A stretch of 64,000 nt of DNA. Origin: Bacillota bacterium. Its GTDB lineage: Bacteria; Bacillota; Clostridia; Acetivibrionales; JAEXSP01. The translations under genes were made by a program, and so were the position numbers. Below the pieces are notes generated by a model. That model made no database searches. It worked only from the letters and a program-made list of their open reading frames with translations, and had not been told where the DNA came from. The stretch spans positions 18,749 through 82,748 of the forward strand of contig JAEXSP010000010.1 of the NCBI GenBank assembly GCA_023453795.1. Reading direction: 5' to 3'. Of this stretch, positions 51,086-60,607 are shown one piece after another; within the stretch, counting starts at the first letter, position 1; every line of letters starts with the position of its first letter.

Positions 51086-52291
51086 CTATATGTCATACAC
51101 CTTTCCAACAAATAGAATAGTCCCCGTTTTATTATCCTCAATTATAAACAGGAAAGGCCTGTCCGCAATAAATTCTTTATTTTCCGGCATTGCAGTCGCT
51201 TCTAACGTGATTCCGGTAACTGCAGCCGCTTCGCTGCCTTCTTCATTTACTTCTATTACTGCTTTATGAACAACTTTGTCAATCTTCAGCTTGTTTCCTA
51301 TGCCAGAAAAATCAGCTGAATTGGAAAATGCATCTTTCATGCCCAGCTTTCCAAGAGCATTATTTAGTTCCTTTATGCCATACTCCATCTTAAACTTCGG
51401 TATCCGTATTGTTACATTACCCTGTTTGAATATGCTGTTTTTAATTTCAACCCACTTAGCTGAATTGACACTGCTGATAAAGGAATTAATATCATTGCCT
51501 TTATTGGGGAGTATACAGTACATTGCAGTGTTCCCTTTGCCGTAAGGAAGCCTGACTGCTTTATAGTCATTGCCTTCTCCATATTCAATCTTAGCTTTTC
51601 GGCTCATCATCCTGATCTTTTTGGTTTTGCTGCTGCCATTAGTGAAATTACCGTCGAAGGTACTTGATTTATCAAACTGTTCTGTCCACTGACCCTTAAA
51701 GTAAACTGCATTAATAAGGTACAACATGGCACTTTCCGGTATCGGCGGATCGATAATCTTATTTATTTTCTTTTTCGTTGCATTGCTGACCCATTTATTG
51801 ATGGTGTTGACTGCAGCTTTTTTTGAAAAATCCAGTTTTGAAACAGTCGCATTAAATGTATCCTTATTTAAATTTATAAAATCCTGTTTTACATTTACAC
51901 CGTTCCTAATCCATATGGAATTTCCTAAATTTAGTTCAACCTTGCCGTCATTTTGCTTAAGGGCGCTATTTATGTATTTAAAGCCTTTATTTATTTGAGC
52001 CTTCGTCAAACCGCTAAAGCCAAGTGTATTTTCCATAGCTTTTTTTGTATTCGTTCCGGTTCCGTTATATGCCATGGAAAGGGCTGCTGAAATACTATAA
52101 GGTGAAATAAAAACATTTTTACCTTTGTCTTCAGAGTTGAGCTGTTTGAAAATATTAAATGCAAAGGTTTTATTAGCTTCCTCCAGCTTCTTGCTTTCTG
52201 CCGGGGCATTAACATTTGCAGCTGCCTGCATTGAAGCAGTCATGATGCCAATTACAAATATCATACATATTACAAGACATATTTTTTTCAT
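51086..52291 (-). CDS. Secreted serpin (serine protease inhibitor)
   Basis: 401 residues with a signal peptide (ICLVICMIFVIGIMTASMQA). The serpin fold is complete: NVFISPYSISAALSMAYNG, WTEQFDKSSTFDG, MYCILPNKG, HKAVIEVNEEGSEAAAVTG (hinge) and the C-terminal signature ADRPFLFIIEDNKTGTILFVGK. The small Ala/Val hinge residues predict an inhibitory serpin; the reactive loop continues ITLEATAMPEN. No dockerin domain, unlike cellulosomal serpins of related clostridia, so it is free or wall-associated. AGGAGG precedes ATG 52291. Likely guards secreted enzymes against proteases (inference). Confidence 0.95.
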   Translation of the reverse strand: MKKICLVICMIFVIGIMTASMQAAANVNAPAESKKLEEANKTFAFNIFKQLNSEDKGKNVFISPYSISAALSMAYNGTGTNTKKAMENTLGFSGLTKAQINKGFKYINSALKQNDGKVELNLGNSIWIRNGVNVKQDFINLNKDTFNATVSKLDFSKKAAVNTINKWVSNATKKKINKIIDPPIPESAMLYLINAVYFKGQWTEQFDKSSTFDGNFTNGSSKTKKIRMMSRKAKIEYGEGNDYKAVRLPYGKGNTAMYCILPNKGNDINSFISSVNSAKWVEIKNSIFKQGNVTIRIPKFKMEYGIKELNNALGKLGMKDAFSNSADFSGIGNKLKIDKVVHKAVIEVNEEGSEAAAVTGITLEATAMPENKEFIADRPFLFIIEDNKTGTILFVGKVYDI

Positions 52292-52359
52292 CCTTAAATC
52301 CTCCTGAATACTATTTATTATTTATAAGACGATGGCATACAAAATTTAGTTCCAAAAAA

Positions 52360-52390
52360 AATAAGAGCAATTTACACCTGCTCTTATTCT
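52360..52390 (-). terminator. Terminator of the DUF4015 gene
   Basis: AATAAGAGC / GCTCTTATT stem; on the minus strand followed by a long T run. Confidence 0.8.
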
Positions 52391-52430
52391 AAATATAACT
52401 ATTCTACATTTCAACAATTTATTGTAACTG

Positions 52431-53657
52431 CTATTTATTCTCTTTAGTCAATGCCCCTTCTGAATATGTGTTATTTGCATCCCATAGAATCCACTCAGAA
52501 TAACCCGCGTCATAGACGGCTTTGATCTGTTCCTTTACTTGTTGCTCACTATACTGCTGGTAATAACCCCTTCCCAGCCAGGTTGCTGTAAAGTCCTGAA
52601 GATAAGGTCTTACATTCGCTTTATAGTCTGTAACCTTTGATATTCTGTCTTTAGCCTTTGCAAGAGTATTATAAACAACTCCGTACGGTTCGAGGTCAGG
52701 TTTAACATATTTCACCTTGTTTACGATCTGTCCTACTGCATAGTGTGACGGATAGGCCATAGGAGATATATAGTCAACATCTTTTCCTATATATTCAAGA
52801 TACTGCCCTATACCTTCAGTATCAGCCGGGCTTTCACAAATTATTCCAAAAACATCGGCTGAGAGTATAACACCCGGAAGTTCTTTCTTGGCATATGCAA
52901 GAAAATTATTTATTGCATCGTACTTTGGTGCTCCGCCGTCATTAAATCTCATGGCTTTTTTGTCACCGTCATTTGCAAATCTTACATAATCGAACTGTAT
53001 CTCATCAAATCCTTTTTTAACAGCTTCTTTTGCAATTTCGACCAGATATGCCCAACTATCCTTATTGTACGGATCAAGCCAGGTTAGACCTTTCCTGTCC
53101 CTCCATACTCCTCCGTTTACATTTTTTATTGCAAGATCAGGCCTCTTGCTTGAAAAAACCGGATCTTTAAAGCAGACTATTCTTCCTATTACATGAATGT
53201 CATTATCATGGAAGGCTTTTAACATCTTGTCCACATCATATTTCTTTTCCCATGCCTTGTTTTGAACGACTTCGGGTATACTCGACTGATATCCCACCAA
53301 TCCGTCGTCATCTTTGATATCAACTACGTATGAATTGATTTCTGTTGTATTGGCTAAATTTACATAATGTTGAAGCTTGGAATCACTCCCAACAGTCCAA
53401 CCTGTTAGATATAAAGCTTTTACCTTGACTGGATCTGAGACCGGAGCCGCAGGCTTCTTTTCCGGCTCTTTTACAGGCTTTGGTTTATTGTCCTTCGTAC
53501 CCTGCTGATTTGACCCGGCAGTGTTCTGCGGAGTTGTTCCTTTATCAGCTGTATTATTTTTGCTGTTACCGCCCCTGTAATAAGCTGCAACTGAAGCGCT
53601 TATAATAAAAACTAAAGCCGCTGCAATAATGATGCTCCATTTAACGTTCTTTTTCAT
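52431..53657 (-). CDS. Membrane-anchored DUF4015 (putative glycoside hydrolase) protein
   Basis: 408 residues from ATG 53657. N-terminal membrane anchor (WSIIIAAALVFIISASVAA), a Thr/Asn/Pro/Lys linker (~30-75), then the DUF4015 TIM-barrel: VKALYLTGWT, INSYVVDIKDDDGLVGYQS, HVIGRIVCFKDP, GFDEIQFDYVRFAND, LSADVFGI, DYISPMAYPSHYA and the closing GYSEWILWDANNTYSEGAL. The conserved acidic residues in QFDYVRF and the DVFG strand suit glycosidase catalysis, but no activity is established for the family. Probably acts outside on wall or polysaccharide. Confidence 0.88.
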   Translation of the reverse strand: MKKNVKWSIIIAAALVFIISASVAAYYRGGNSKNNTADKGTTPQNTAGSNQQGTKDNKPKPVKEPEKKPAAPVSDPVKVKALYLTGWTVGSDSKLQHYVNLANTTEINSYVVDIKDDDGLVGYQSSIPEVVQNKAWEKKYDVDKMLKAFHDNDIHVIGRIVCFKDPVFSSKRPDLAIKNVNGGVWRDRKGLTWLDPYNKDSWAYLVEIAKEAVKKGFDEIQFDYVRFANDGDKKAMRFNDGGAPKYDAINNFLAYAKKELPGVILSADVFGIICESPADTEGIGQYLEYIGKDVDYISPMAYPSHYAVGQIVNKVKYVKPDLEPYGVVYNTLAKAKDRISKVTDYKANVRPYLQDFTATWLGRGYYQQYSEQQVKEQIKAVYDAGYSEWILWDANNTYSEGALTKENK

Positions 53658-53910
53658 GGTATAATCCCTACCCTTATAATTATTGGTTTGCTTTAATTGT
53701 AATTTATTTCCAAGAAAAATTACAGGCAATTGTTCGAGAATATTTTATGTATACCGGTATATTTTTATTATAAGAATAGATGGTAACCTTGTCATCGGTA
53801 ATTAATACCTTACAATGAAGATATGGACGAAAATGAATTTTTACTTCATAGAGCCGGCGTTTTTTTGTATTTGGTAAATGTAGGGAAAACTTGTTTTTTC
53901 TCAACAACAA

Positions 53911-53940
53911 AAAACCGATTATATTCTAACCGGTTTTTTC
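53911..53940 (-). terminator. Terminator of the type IV pilus operon
   Basis: Minus-strand AAAAAACCGGTTAG / CGGTTTTTT hairpin 45 bases past the pilO stop. Between here and 53657 no gene is supported. Confidence 0.75.
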
Positions 53941-53985
53941 TGTTGGTGAAATATGCCGAAGCATGTGTTCAAAAAAATTATTAAA

Positions 53986-54681
53986 CTATTTGAACATGTC
54001 GGTTCTTCCTGTTCCGCCACCGGCATTGTATAGGAAGTCTTCAGAATGTTCTGCAACCGATACCATTTCGACAGTAATGGTTCCGTTGCAAATACCGTTA
54101 TTCCCTGACATTTGAAGATTTTTTATAACGTAGAGCCTTTTATTGTTCTCAAATGCTTTGACCAGATTCAGACAATTTCCATAGCTCCCCTCCAGAGCAA
54201 ATGTTACTGTTATCTTTTTCAACTCGCTTTTTGCCTGTGTTGAGGCTTGACCGTTATTATCAGTAATTGCTGCCGGACTTATCTGCTGAATGTTATCTAT
54301 ACCACCTGTGTTGCCTGATGCTTTATACTCACCTTTAACTGCCGCATCACCCGTAAAAACTATATTATCAATTTTGACAGATTTTTGCGCAGCCATTGTA
54401 TTCAACTCTGTAATTACTTCAGGCGTCCTAAGGGGCCCGGACATCTTTTTCTTCTTTATATCAATCTGATTCTGAAGCTCTATCAACAGGCCCTTAATAT
54501 CCTGAAGTCTTGTTTCCGACTCCCTGCCCCTAAGTACCAGCACCTTTTTACTGTCATAATCAGCCTGAAGCTTTTTTATTGTGTTATTCTCATGCTTGAA
54601 AACAAAGTTATAGTAAAGAAAGCCAGCCACAGCGATACCCATAAACACAAGCATTATTTTTTCTCTTTTAGAAATCTTCAT
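53986..54681 (-). CDS. pilO: Type IV pilus inner-membrane protein PilO
   Basis: 231 residues: N-terminal membrane segment (IMLVFMGIAVAGFLYYNFVF), a coiled-coil region (NTIKKLQADYDSKKVLVL, DIKGLLIELQNQIDIKKKKM), then a C-terminal ferredoxin-like part (ITVTFALEGSYGNCLNLVKAFEN with RLYVIKNLQMSG), the PilO layout. With PilM and PilN it forms the alignment complex linking the motor to the pilus. GAGAGG precedes ATG 54681. Last gene of the operon. Confidence 0.85.
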   Translation of the reverse strand: MKISKREKIMLVFMGIAVAGFLYYNFVFKHENNTIKKLQADYDSKKVLVLRGRESETRLQDIKGLLIELQNQIDIKKKKMSGPLRTPEVITELNTMAAQKSVKIDNIVFTGDAAVKGEYKASGNTGGIDNIQQISPAAITDNNGQASTQAKSELKKITVTFALEGSYGNCLNLVKAFENNKRLYVIKNLQMSGNNGICNGTITVEMVSVAEHSEDFLYNAGGGTGRTDMFK

Positions 54682-54699
54682 ATTAAGCCTCTCTAAAGG

Positions 54700-55245
54700 T
54701 TATTTGACTTCTTTTATTGCACTGATATCCAGCATTATTGTACAACGGAAAGCTTTATCCCGTCCCGATATTTCGCTTATATTTACATTGACGAAATTTG
54801 AATCGTCATGAAGTTTTTTCAGGTACAGAGCAATATCCTGCCTTGTGTTGCTTTTGATGCTTAAAGTAACAGAAGCACCATTATAGATTATGCTTTCTGT
54901 AACTACAGAAGCAGGCATTAAATCGGAAACCTTCTGCAACAGCTCACTTACCTTTAAGTTTGTCTGGGAAACAGCACCTGTTAACTCATCCAGCTTTTTG
55001 ATTTCTTCTTGTTTCTGTGCATACTGAATTTCCGCCTGATCCAATTCAGCCAGTCCTTTATTATTCAAAGACATTTCTACCTGCCGTACTTTCTTTTCCA
55101 TGTCCATTCTCTGCAGCGTCCTTATGGACATAGCTCCAATAAGCGCCGCTGCAGCAACAGCAATTAGAAATACCCTTAATACAAGGTTTGCAGTTCTTCT
55201 TCCTCTGTATAATATACTATCCGGTATAAGGTTTATTTCATTCAA
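54700..55245 (-). CDS. pilN: Type IV pilus assembly protein PilN
   Basis: 181 residues. The start is taken as TTG 55245 because it lies eight bases after AGAGGTGA, one base after the pilM stop, and yields the classical NEINLIPDSI beginning, the PilN motif that docks into PilM. A membrane segment (VLRVFLIAVAAAALIGAM) and a coiled coil follow, then the periplasmic-type domain. An upstream GTG would overlap pilM. Confidence 0.88.
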   Translation of the reverse strand: MNEINLIPDSILYRGRRTANLVLRVFLIAVAAAALIGAMSIRTLQRMDMEKKVRQVEMSLNNKGLAELDQAEIQYAQKQEEIKKLDELTGAVSQTNLKVSELLQKVSDLMPASVVTESIIYNGASVTLSIKSNTRQDIALYLKKLHDDSNFVNVNISEISGRDKAFRCTIMLDISAIKEVK

Positions 55246-55246
55246 T

Positions 55247-56335
55247 TTATAAATCACCTCTGATTGCCGCACCGGCTATATTTGTAAACAATATTAATTG
55301 ATCCGATTGGTCACCAAAATTAAAGCTTTGACCTCTTTTTCCCTTGAAATTGACAGTTTCATTAACCTGCACTATTGAACACGGAATCGAAAACGCCTCC
55401 TGTATATAGTAGCTCAATCCTTCCAAGCCGGACAATCCGCCTGTAAGCCAAATATGTTTGACAGGCTTTGAAAGAGGTCTTTCTGCGTAGTTGTTAATAT
55501 ATCTGTATATATCATTGAGCATCAAGTCTACCTGATTTATAATAATGTTCCCGACGTTTTTCATTAATTCATCGTTATCATTGCTCGCCATGAATTTCAA
55601 CCCGTATTTTATTTTATAGTCCTCTGCCTGTTCCCTTTCGATATCTAATGAGTTTGCAATCATAACATCGATTTTCTGGGAACTGTGATTCATTAATTGC
55701 AGAAAAGCGGGCATTCCGTCCTGAATAATAGCCAGCTTTGCGGTTGTAGCGCCGAAATCTATCAGTGCAACAGTATCCAGATTGGCATTTTTGCTGCTTA
55801 TCTCATCCCAGGCCTTTTTTAAATATTTAATCATGCAATGCACTGAAACATCCATCATAACCGGCTTCAATCCAGCTTTATTCAGAGACTCGTATATATC
55901 AGCCGACAGGTCATTTTTAATTGAAGCCATCAGCATATAATTAAGGTTCTTAGGATTTCGCTTAGCCGGTATCAAAGTCCTGTGTCTTATTGCATATTCT
56001 CCGATATCTCCTGGAAGATATTCCGAGGCATTCATTTTAACGACCTGAGCAAGCTCTTTAGGTTTTGCAGCCGGTATTTCCATATCTCTCGTAATAACAA
56101 TGGAATCGTTCAATACAACCAGAGCTTTTCCGGTTTTGACTTTCCGCCGTGCCATTTCTTGCTTTATCAGTGCAGTAAACTCTTCCTTATCGGTGATTCG
56201 TCCGCCTTGGATAAAATATTTAGGCGTTCTTATAACCAAGGGATTATCAAGCATCACGGAATTTTTGCTAACAATTATATCCGCTATCTTGATGTTAAAT
56301 GTTCCTATATCTATTCCAATATACTTTTTGCTCAA
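55247..56335 (-). CDS. pilM: Type IV pilus assembly ATPase-fold protein PilM
   Basis: 362 residues, actin-like. Phosphate-1 motif IGIDIGTFNIKIAD, phosphate-2 VALIDFGATTAKLAII and adenosine motif IWLTGGLSGLEGL are present. Start codon TTG 56335 is supported by GGGGG eight bases ahead. PilM is the cytoplasmic base of the PilMNO complex. Confidence 0.93.
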   Translation of the reverse strand: MSKKYIGIDIGTFNIKIADIIVSKNSVMLDNPLVIRTPKYFIQGGRITDKEEFTALIKQEMARRKVKTGKALVVLNDSIVITRDMEIPAAKPKELAQVVKMNASEYLPGDIGEYAIRHRTLIPAKRNPKNLNYMLMASIKNDLSADIYESLNKAGLKPVMMDVSVHCMIKYLKKAWDEISSKNANLDTVALIDFGATTAKLAIIQDGMPAFLQLMNHSSQKIDVMIANSLDIEREQAEDYKIKYGLKFMASNDNDELMKNVGNIIINQVDLMLNDIYRYINNYAERPLSKPVKHIWLTGGLSGLEGLSYYIQEAFSIPCSIVQVNETVNFKGKRGQSFNFGDQSDQLILFTNIAGAAIRGDL

Positions 56336-56352
56336 AACATAATCCCCCTAAC

Positions 56353-57942
56353 TTATTCATCCCATTTAGTTGATATAAAGCCGTTTGTAACATATACATT
56401 TCTTGTTGTAGGAGAGGCCGTTAAAAAACCGCTGTATATAGCCGAAATTACTCCCGGATAATCTCTGATAAGACCTTTCATTACCTTATTGCCGTCATAT
56501 TCAAACTTAGCAGTCATATGATAATCATTAATTGCTATTCCCTTTTCTGAAATCATTGGTCCATACATATTGAAATTGGTAGGGTTGCCATAACTGCTAA
56601 TGTTTATTTTCCCCTTTGCATATACCAACCCGTATATGTTCAATGTATAATCACCGGTATCGTTCCATGGCAGATTGATGTTAAGGTCACCATCGGAGTA
56701 TATAATTAACGGATTATTTAAGCTGCCGTAATCCGTAGTTGTATTTATACTGTTTGTTTTTATAATATTCGATGCCGAAAAAGCACTCGTACTCAGTGTA
56801 TTTATAGGTGCGGGATTAATGGTTCCTCCGTAGGAATTATAGTATTTATGACTGTTACTTCCTGTAAGATTTATGCTGCTTCCCCATGCATAAGATTCAG
56901 TTCCTTTTATATACAGATCCTTTGCTATTGAAATCTGAGAGGAGGTACCGTTTTTAGTATCAAAGATTATATTTCCGTTGCATCTCAAATTTCCATTCAA
57001 AACATTAATCTGATTGTTATAACCATTGATAACAATATTGCCGTTTACAACCAAATCTCCGTTTTCAATAATAAGGCGCATGGCTGAAGGTCCTAATGTC
57101 AAGTCCCCGTTTACGCTCATTCCATCCCTTACTGTTATCTGCTGCGCATAAGCTCCTAAGGTAAGATTATCATAAACCGTCAGCTTGCCATTGAAGTCTG
57201 CAACAAAATTAGATGATGCATCAAACAATCCATCCATTCCCTTTGGAATATAAAAATCTCCATTCACGGTAAGACTCTGGCAATAGCCTTTAAAAGAATA
57301 TTGACTTGAGCCCGGGTTGCTTACCAATATTGAATAATTCGGTATATCCTGCCACTTAACGGTTCCCCCGCCGCTTCCGCCGGTATCAGTGAAACTACTT
57401 GGCGAAGATGAAAGCCTCAAAGTGAGAGCGACAGTTTTTGTAACGCCTCTTTTTCCATATGTCCCCTTTGACCGTATGATTACAATGCCGTTTGCTTTGT
57501 CATAATAGCTGTTTCCCTGACTTGAAACATTTGAAAAGGGAAGTATCTCATATGATGCAGTATTCCGAACCAGCATATTTCCTGAATTCAGCTGGCTGGA
57601 TGTCAGGGATGCCAGATAGTTGTTATAAAGGTATTGTTCTGTTGCATCATTTGAGACAGCACTTAACTGATCATCCGTTGCACCCGGATGTATATCAAGG
57701 TAATCCTGCACATACCGTTGTACATCTACTTTGAACGTAGGACTGGAAATCTTATTACTTATGTCAAGCTTCATTTTTTCCAAACCTGCCTGAGCTGCAT
57801 AAAGAGCACCTGTCGAGTCAGCATAGGAAACAGTAAGGTGCATTCTGGCTGTTATAACCGTTATAAGGGTTACAGCAAGTATACTCAAAACAGTAAATGT
57901 TAAAATAACCGTAACAAGTGCCGAGCCTTTATTGCTCTTCAT
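56353..57942 (-). CDS. PilX-like minor pilin-type protein with beta-helical body
   Basis: 529 residues. N-terminus MKSNKGSALVTVILTFTVLSIL has the SALV-type start of PilX-like proteins, with Gly before a hydrophobic helix (~8-30). The middle (~230-400) is a run of short beta repeats of the form NGDLTLG, NGDLVVNGNIVING, NGNLRCNGNIIF, like a solenoid. Position between the pilin-like genes and pilM fits a tip or priming subunit. It is much longer than usual PilX. GGAGG precedes ATG 57942. Confidence 0.78.
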   Translation of the reverse strand: MKSNKGSALVTVILTFTVLSILAVTLITVITARMHLTVSYADSTGALYAAQAGLEKMKLDISNKISSPTFKVDVQRYVQDYLDIHPGATDDQLSAVSNDATEQYLYNNYLASLTSSQLNSGNMLVRNTASYEILPFSNVSSQGNSYYDKANGIVIIRSKGTYGKRGVTKTVALTLRLSSSPSSFTDTGGSGGGTVKWQDIPNYSILVSNPGSSQYSFKGYCQSLTVNGDFYIPKGMDGLFDASSNFVADFNGKLTVYDNLTLGAYAQQITVRDGMSVNGDLTLGPSAMRLIIENGDLVVNGNIVINGYNNQINVLNGNLRCNGNIIFDTKNGTSSQISIAKDLYIKGTESYAWGSSINLTGSNSHKYYNSYGGTINPAPINTLSTSAFSASNIIKTNSINTTTDYGSLNNPLIIYSDGDLNINLPWNDTGDYTLNIYGLVYAKGKINISSYGNPTNFNMYGPMISEKGIAINDYHMTAKFEYDGNKVMKGLIRDYPGVISAIYSGFLTASPTTRNVYVTNGFISTKWDE

Positions 57943-57951
57943 ACCGGCCTC

Positions 57952-58401
57952 CTATGCTGATCTCGTATATACTGTCGTCTTAGTTTCATAATTGCCTGTT
58001 GTCGTAATGAAGTTTATATCCACCGTTACGCCATTAGGGCCTATACCGGTAAAAACTGCATGCTCTACATTTTGAGCCAAGGTTCTTATCAGATTCCCCG
58101 AAGTTGAATCGACAAGATTAATATTTTTTTCAACAATTATAATCCTTTGGTTTTTATCTTCAAGACTAATACTGTCATTTGATAATGAAACATTAATATT
58201 ACTGCTTTCACGGATCAAAGACGATATTGACAGCAAGGCATTCTGTGCAGAGCTTTGCAGTATTCCGCTGTTATTGGTGGATACAAATGTTTTTTGACCG
58301 AAATTCAGTACTGCTAACGTTGTTAGTATTATTAACGACAGCAAAGTCACTGATATTACCATTTCAACAAGTGTAAGACCCTTATTGCTCTTAATATCCA
58401 T
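57952..58401 (-). CDS. Prepilin-type minor pilin (PilW-like)
   Basis: 149 residues. KSNKG|LTLVEMVISVTLLSLIILTT is a class III-type leader with the invariant Gly and Glu+5. The remaining domain is beta-rich. Third of the minor pilin genes in the operon. GGGG precedes ATG 58401. Confidence 0.85.
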   Translation of the reverse strand: MDIKSNKGLTLVEMVISVTLLSLIILTTLAVLNFGQKTFVSTNNSGILQSSAQNALLSISSLIRESSNINVSLSNDSISLEDKNQRIIIVEKNINLVDSTSGNLIRTLAQNVEHAVFTGIGPNGVTVDINFITTTGNYETKTTVYTRSA

Positions 58402-58415
58402 AACACGCTACCCCA

Positions 58416-58820
58416 TTATGCATTTGACAGCATGGTGACAAGTATAACTCCTGAATCCGGGTCTGATGAATCTGCTTCCCACACTCTTACAGTTATTTTC
58501 TTCAATCCGGTATCAACAAGTCCGGAAGGAACATAATCAACCACTCTGTCTGCATTATATTTCGACTTGTATATTGCATCTATTCTGTCTGTTAGACCGT
58601 CAGTTTTCAAGCTGGCATAGCCATCCTCTTTGCATGACTGTTCCATTAGTGTTTGCGCAATTGAAACCATATCCGTCTTTTTACTATTGCCCCCGCTTAT
58701 CCGGGAGGATTGAGTAAAAAGGGACATAAAAGCTACAAACGTAATAGCCATAATAGTAGTAGCCGCAATTATTTCGACAAGAGTCAAACCTTTTTTATTT
58801 TTAATATTCTGCAGTTTCAT
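58416..58820 (-). CDS. Prepilin-type minor pilin (PilV-like)
   Basis: 134 residues from ATG 58820 (AGGGTGAT four bases ahead). KNKKG|LTLVEIIAATTIMAITFVAF is the prepilin signal with Glu+5. The GTG upstream is inside the SD. Located between the major pilin and the PilW-like gene. Confidence 0.85.
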   Translation of the reverse strand: MKLQNIKNKKGLTLVEIIAATTIMAITFVAFMSLFTQSSRISGGNSKKTDMVSIAQTLMEQSCKEDGYASLKTDGLTDRIDAIYKSKYNADRVVDYVPSGLVDTGLKKITVRVWEADSSDPDSGVILVTMLSNA

Positions 58821-58956
58821 CTTTATCACCCTATAAGAGCATATAAATCATCATAATAAACCATTGTGCCAATTTATATAATCTTAGAAAAGTATATCCA
58901 AACAACACCCGCCTTCCGGATGTTGTTTGGAATTCATAATCACCATGTACATTTTA

Positions 58957-59322
58957 TTACGGCATTGCATACCATGGACTTGTAAGTGTCACTGCAGAGC
59001 AAGTTACACGGTGTGAAGTAGTATTATAGTAAAATTTCGCATCTTTTTGTGACGGTGTAGGTAAAGCTGATATTGCTGAGTAACTTGTTATTACCGTAAC
59101 AGCATCAGCTGCAGTGCCCGGGTAGTCCTTACCGTCTGCTGCGGATTTCTCAATAGCTGACTGGAATATTGCAACATTTGATACATCCGAACTTGTTTTA
59201 GCACTGCCCACCCAATTTCCCGCGATTGGGATTGCAATAGCTGCTAGAATTGCAAGAACTGTAATAACTACGATTAATTCTACTAACGTAAAACCTTTTT
59301 TGTTTTTTCTGATTTTGATCAT
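58957..59322 (-). CDS. pilA: Major pilin-like prepilin
   Basis: 121 residues from ATG 59322 (GGGGG eight bases ahead). RKNKKG|FTLVELIVVITVLAILAAIAIP is the classical class IVa leader. The mature part is short and has no disulfide pair at the C-terminus (one Cys, VTCSAV). First pilin gene after pilC and so probably the main shaft subunit (inference). The 128-bp gap after it contains a GGATGTTGTTTGG-type half hairpin that may reduce read-through to the minor pilins. Confidence 0.88.
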   Translation of the reverse strand: MIKIRKNKKGFTLVELIVVITVLAILAAIAIPIAGNWVGSAKTSSDVSNVAIFQSAIEKSAADGKDYPGTAADAVTVITSYSAISALPTPSQKDAKFYYNTTSHRVTCSAVTLTSPWYAMP

Positions 59323-59387
59323 TAACATTTCCCCCTTGTTCTCATTTTTTTATTCAAAGCCGTGAAGGCCCAGAAACAATTTAAAGC

Positions 59388-60599
59388 TTATTGACCCACT
59401 AAATTATACAATTGGAACATAGGCTGAACTATGGAAATAACAATCGTACCTACCATTATTGCCATAATTATTGTAATAGCCGGTTCTACTAAAGCTGTAA
59501 CTCTTTGAAGCTGGATTTCCGATTCGTCTTCATATAATTCTGCAGTATTTGTAAGGATTTCGCCCAACTGACCCGACTCTTCGCCTATCTTTGTCATAGA
59601 GACAACCAACGGAGTGAACATGTTGTATTTTTCAATTGCATTGGATATGTTTGCCCCACCCTTAACATCTGCAATGATCTCATCAAAACATTTTTTTATG
59701 AATTCATTATTAATTACATTTTTCACTGTTTCCAGTGAAATAATAACGTCAACTCCGGCGTCAACCAGAGATGAAAAAGTCCTGCAAAACCTTGCCATAA
59801 GAATAACATTCTGCAGTTTACCTATTACCGGTAAATAAAATATCAGTCTGTCAAATTTTCTTTTTGTTTCTTTATTTTTCAAGAGTGCTGAAAAAGCAAT
59901 TGCAATAAGAACTACAGCCAATATTGGAATAAACCAATACGATTTCAAGAATCCGGATACAGCAACGAAGCTTTTTGTAAGCAAAGGCAGTTCGGCACCT
60001 GCTTGCGCAAACATTTGTGAAAACTTCGGTATAACTACCAGGGTCAGAATTATTGAGGCAGCAATAGTAACTGTCAGCAGTACTGACGGATATATCATTG
60101 CACCCTTTATTTTTGAAGTCAGCTTTATTTCTCTGTCCATATTGACGGCTACCCTGTCAAATGCAACATCAAGCCGTCCGTTTGCCTCTCCTACCTCTAC
60201 CATACTAATCATAAACGAAGGAAAAAACTTATACTTTGACATCGCCGCAGATAAAGTGCTTCCTTTCATTATGTCCGAATTTATCGTCTCAAGAGTTTCT
60301 TTAAATGTCTTATTTTTTTCTTGCTTGATAAGTACTGTCAATATTATTGAGAGAGGAATTCCAGCTCTAAGCATGGAAGCAAATTGCCTGGCAAAAATCG
60401 CCACATGCTTCTTCTTGACCTTCTTTTTTAAAATATCTCTATTCAGCGATTCTTTTCTCTCTTTACTCTCTGCTATTTTTATAGGGAACAGGCTTTGCAT
60501 CTTCAAGGATGTAAGTGCATTCTGCTCTGAGTCGCTAGCCAATTCACCTTTTATACGTTTTCCCTGTTTGTCCAGCGCATCATAAACAAATAAAGGCAT
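59388..60599 (-). CDS. pilC: Type IV pilus inner-membrane platform protein PilC
   Basis: 403 residues with two T2SSF domains: MPLFVYDALDKQGKRIKGEL at the start, FARQFASMLRAGIPL and FCRTFSSLVDAGVDV, each followed by GxxLSxAMxK/NISNAIEKY-type helices, and MxxVGExxGxL/MTKIGEESGQLGE. Three membrane segments. AGGAGGG precedes ATG 60599. Confidence 0.95.
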   Translation of the reverse strand: MPLFVYDALDKQGKRIKGELASDSEQNALTSLKMQSLFPIKIAESKERKESLNRDILKKKVKKKHVAIFARQFASMLRAGIPLSIILTVLIKQEKNKTFKETLETINSDIMKGSTLSAAMSKYKFFPSFMISMVEVGEANGRLDVAFDRVAVNMDREIKLTSKIKGAMIYPSVLLTVTIAASIILTLVVIPKFSQMFAQAGAELPLLTKSFVAVSGFLKSYWFIPILAVVLIAIAFSALLKNKETKRKFDRLIFYLPVIGKLQNVILMARFCRTFSSLVDAGVDVIISLETVKNVINNEFIKKCFDEIIADVKGGANISNAIEKYNMFTPLVVSMTKIGEESGQLGEILTNTAELYEDESEIQLQRVTALVEPAITIIMAIMVGTIVISIVQPMFQLYNLVGQ

Positions 60600-60607
60600 A
60601 AACCCTC

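Noticed and set aside
53704..53910. 68-residue minus-strand frame between the DUF4015 and pilus genes
   Set aside because: No SD, no homology-like pattern, and it overlaps the leader of the DUF4015 gene.
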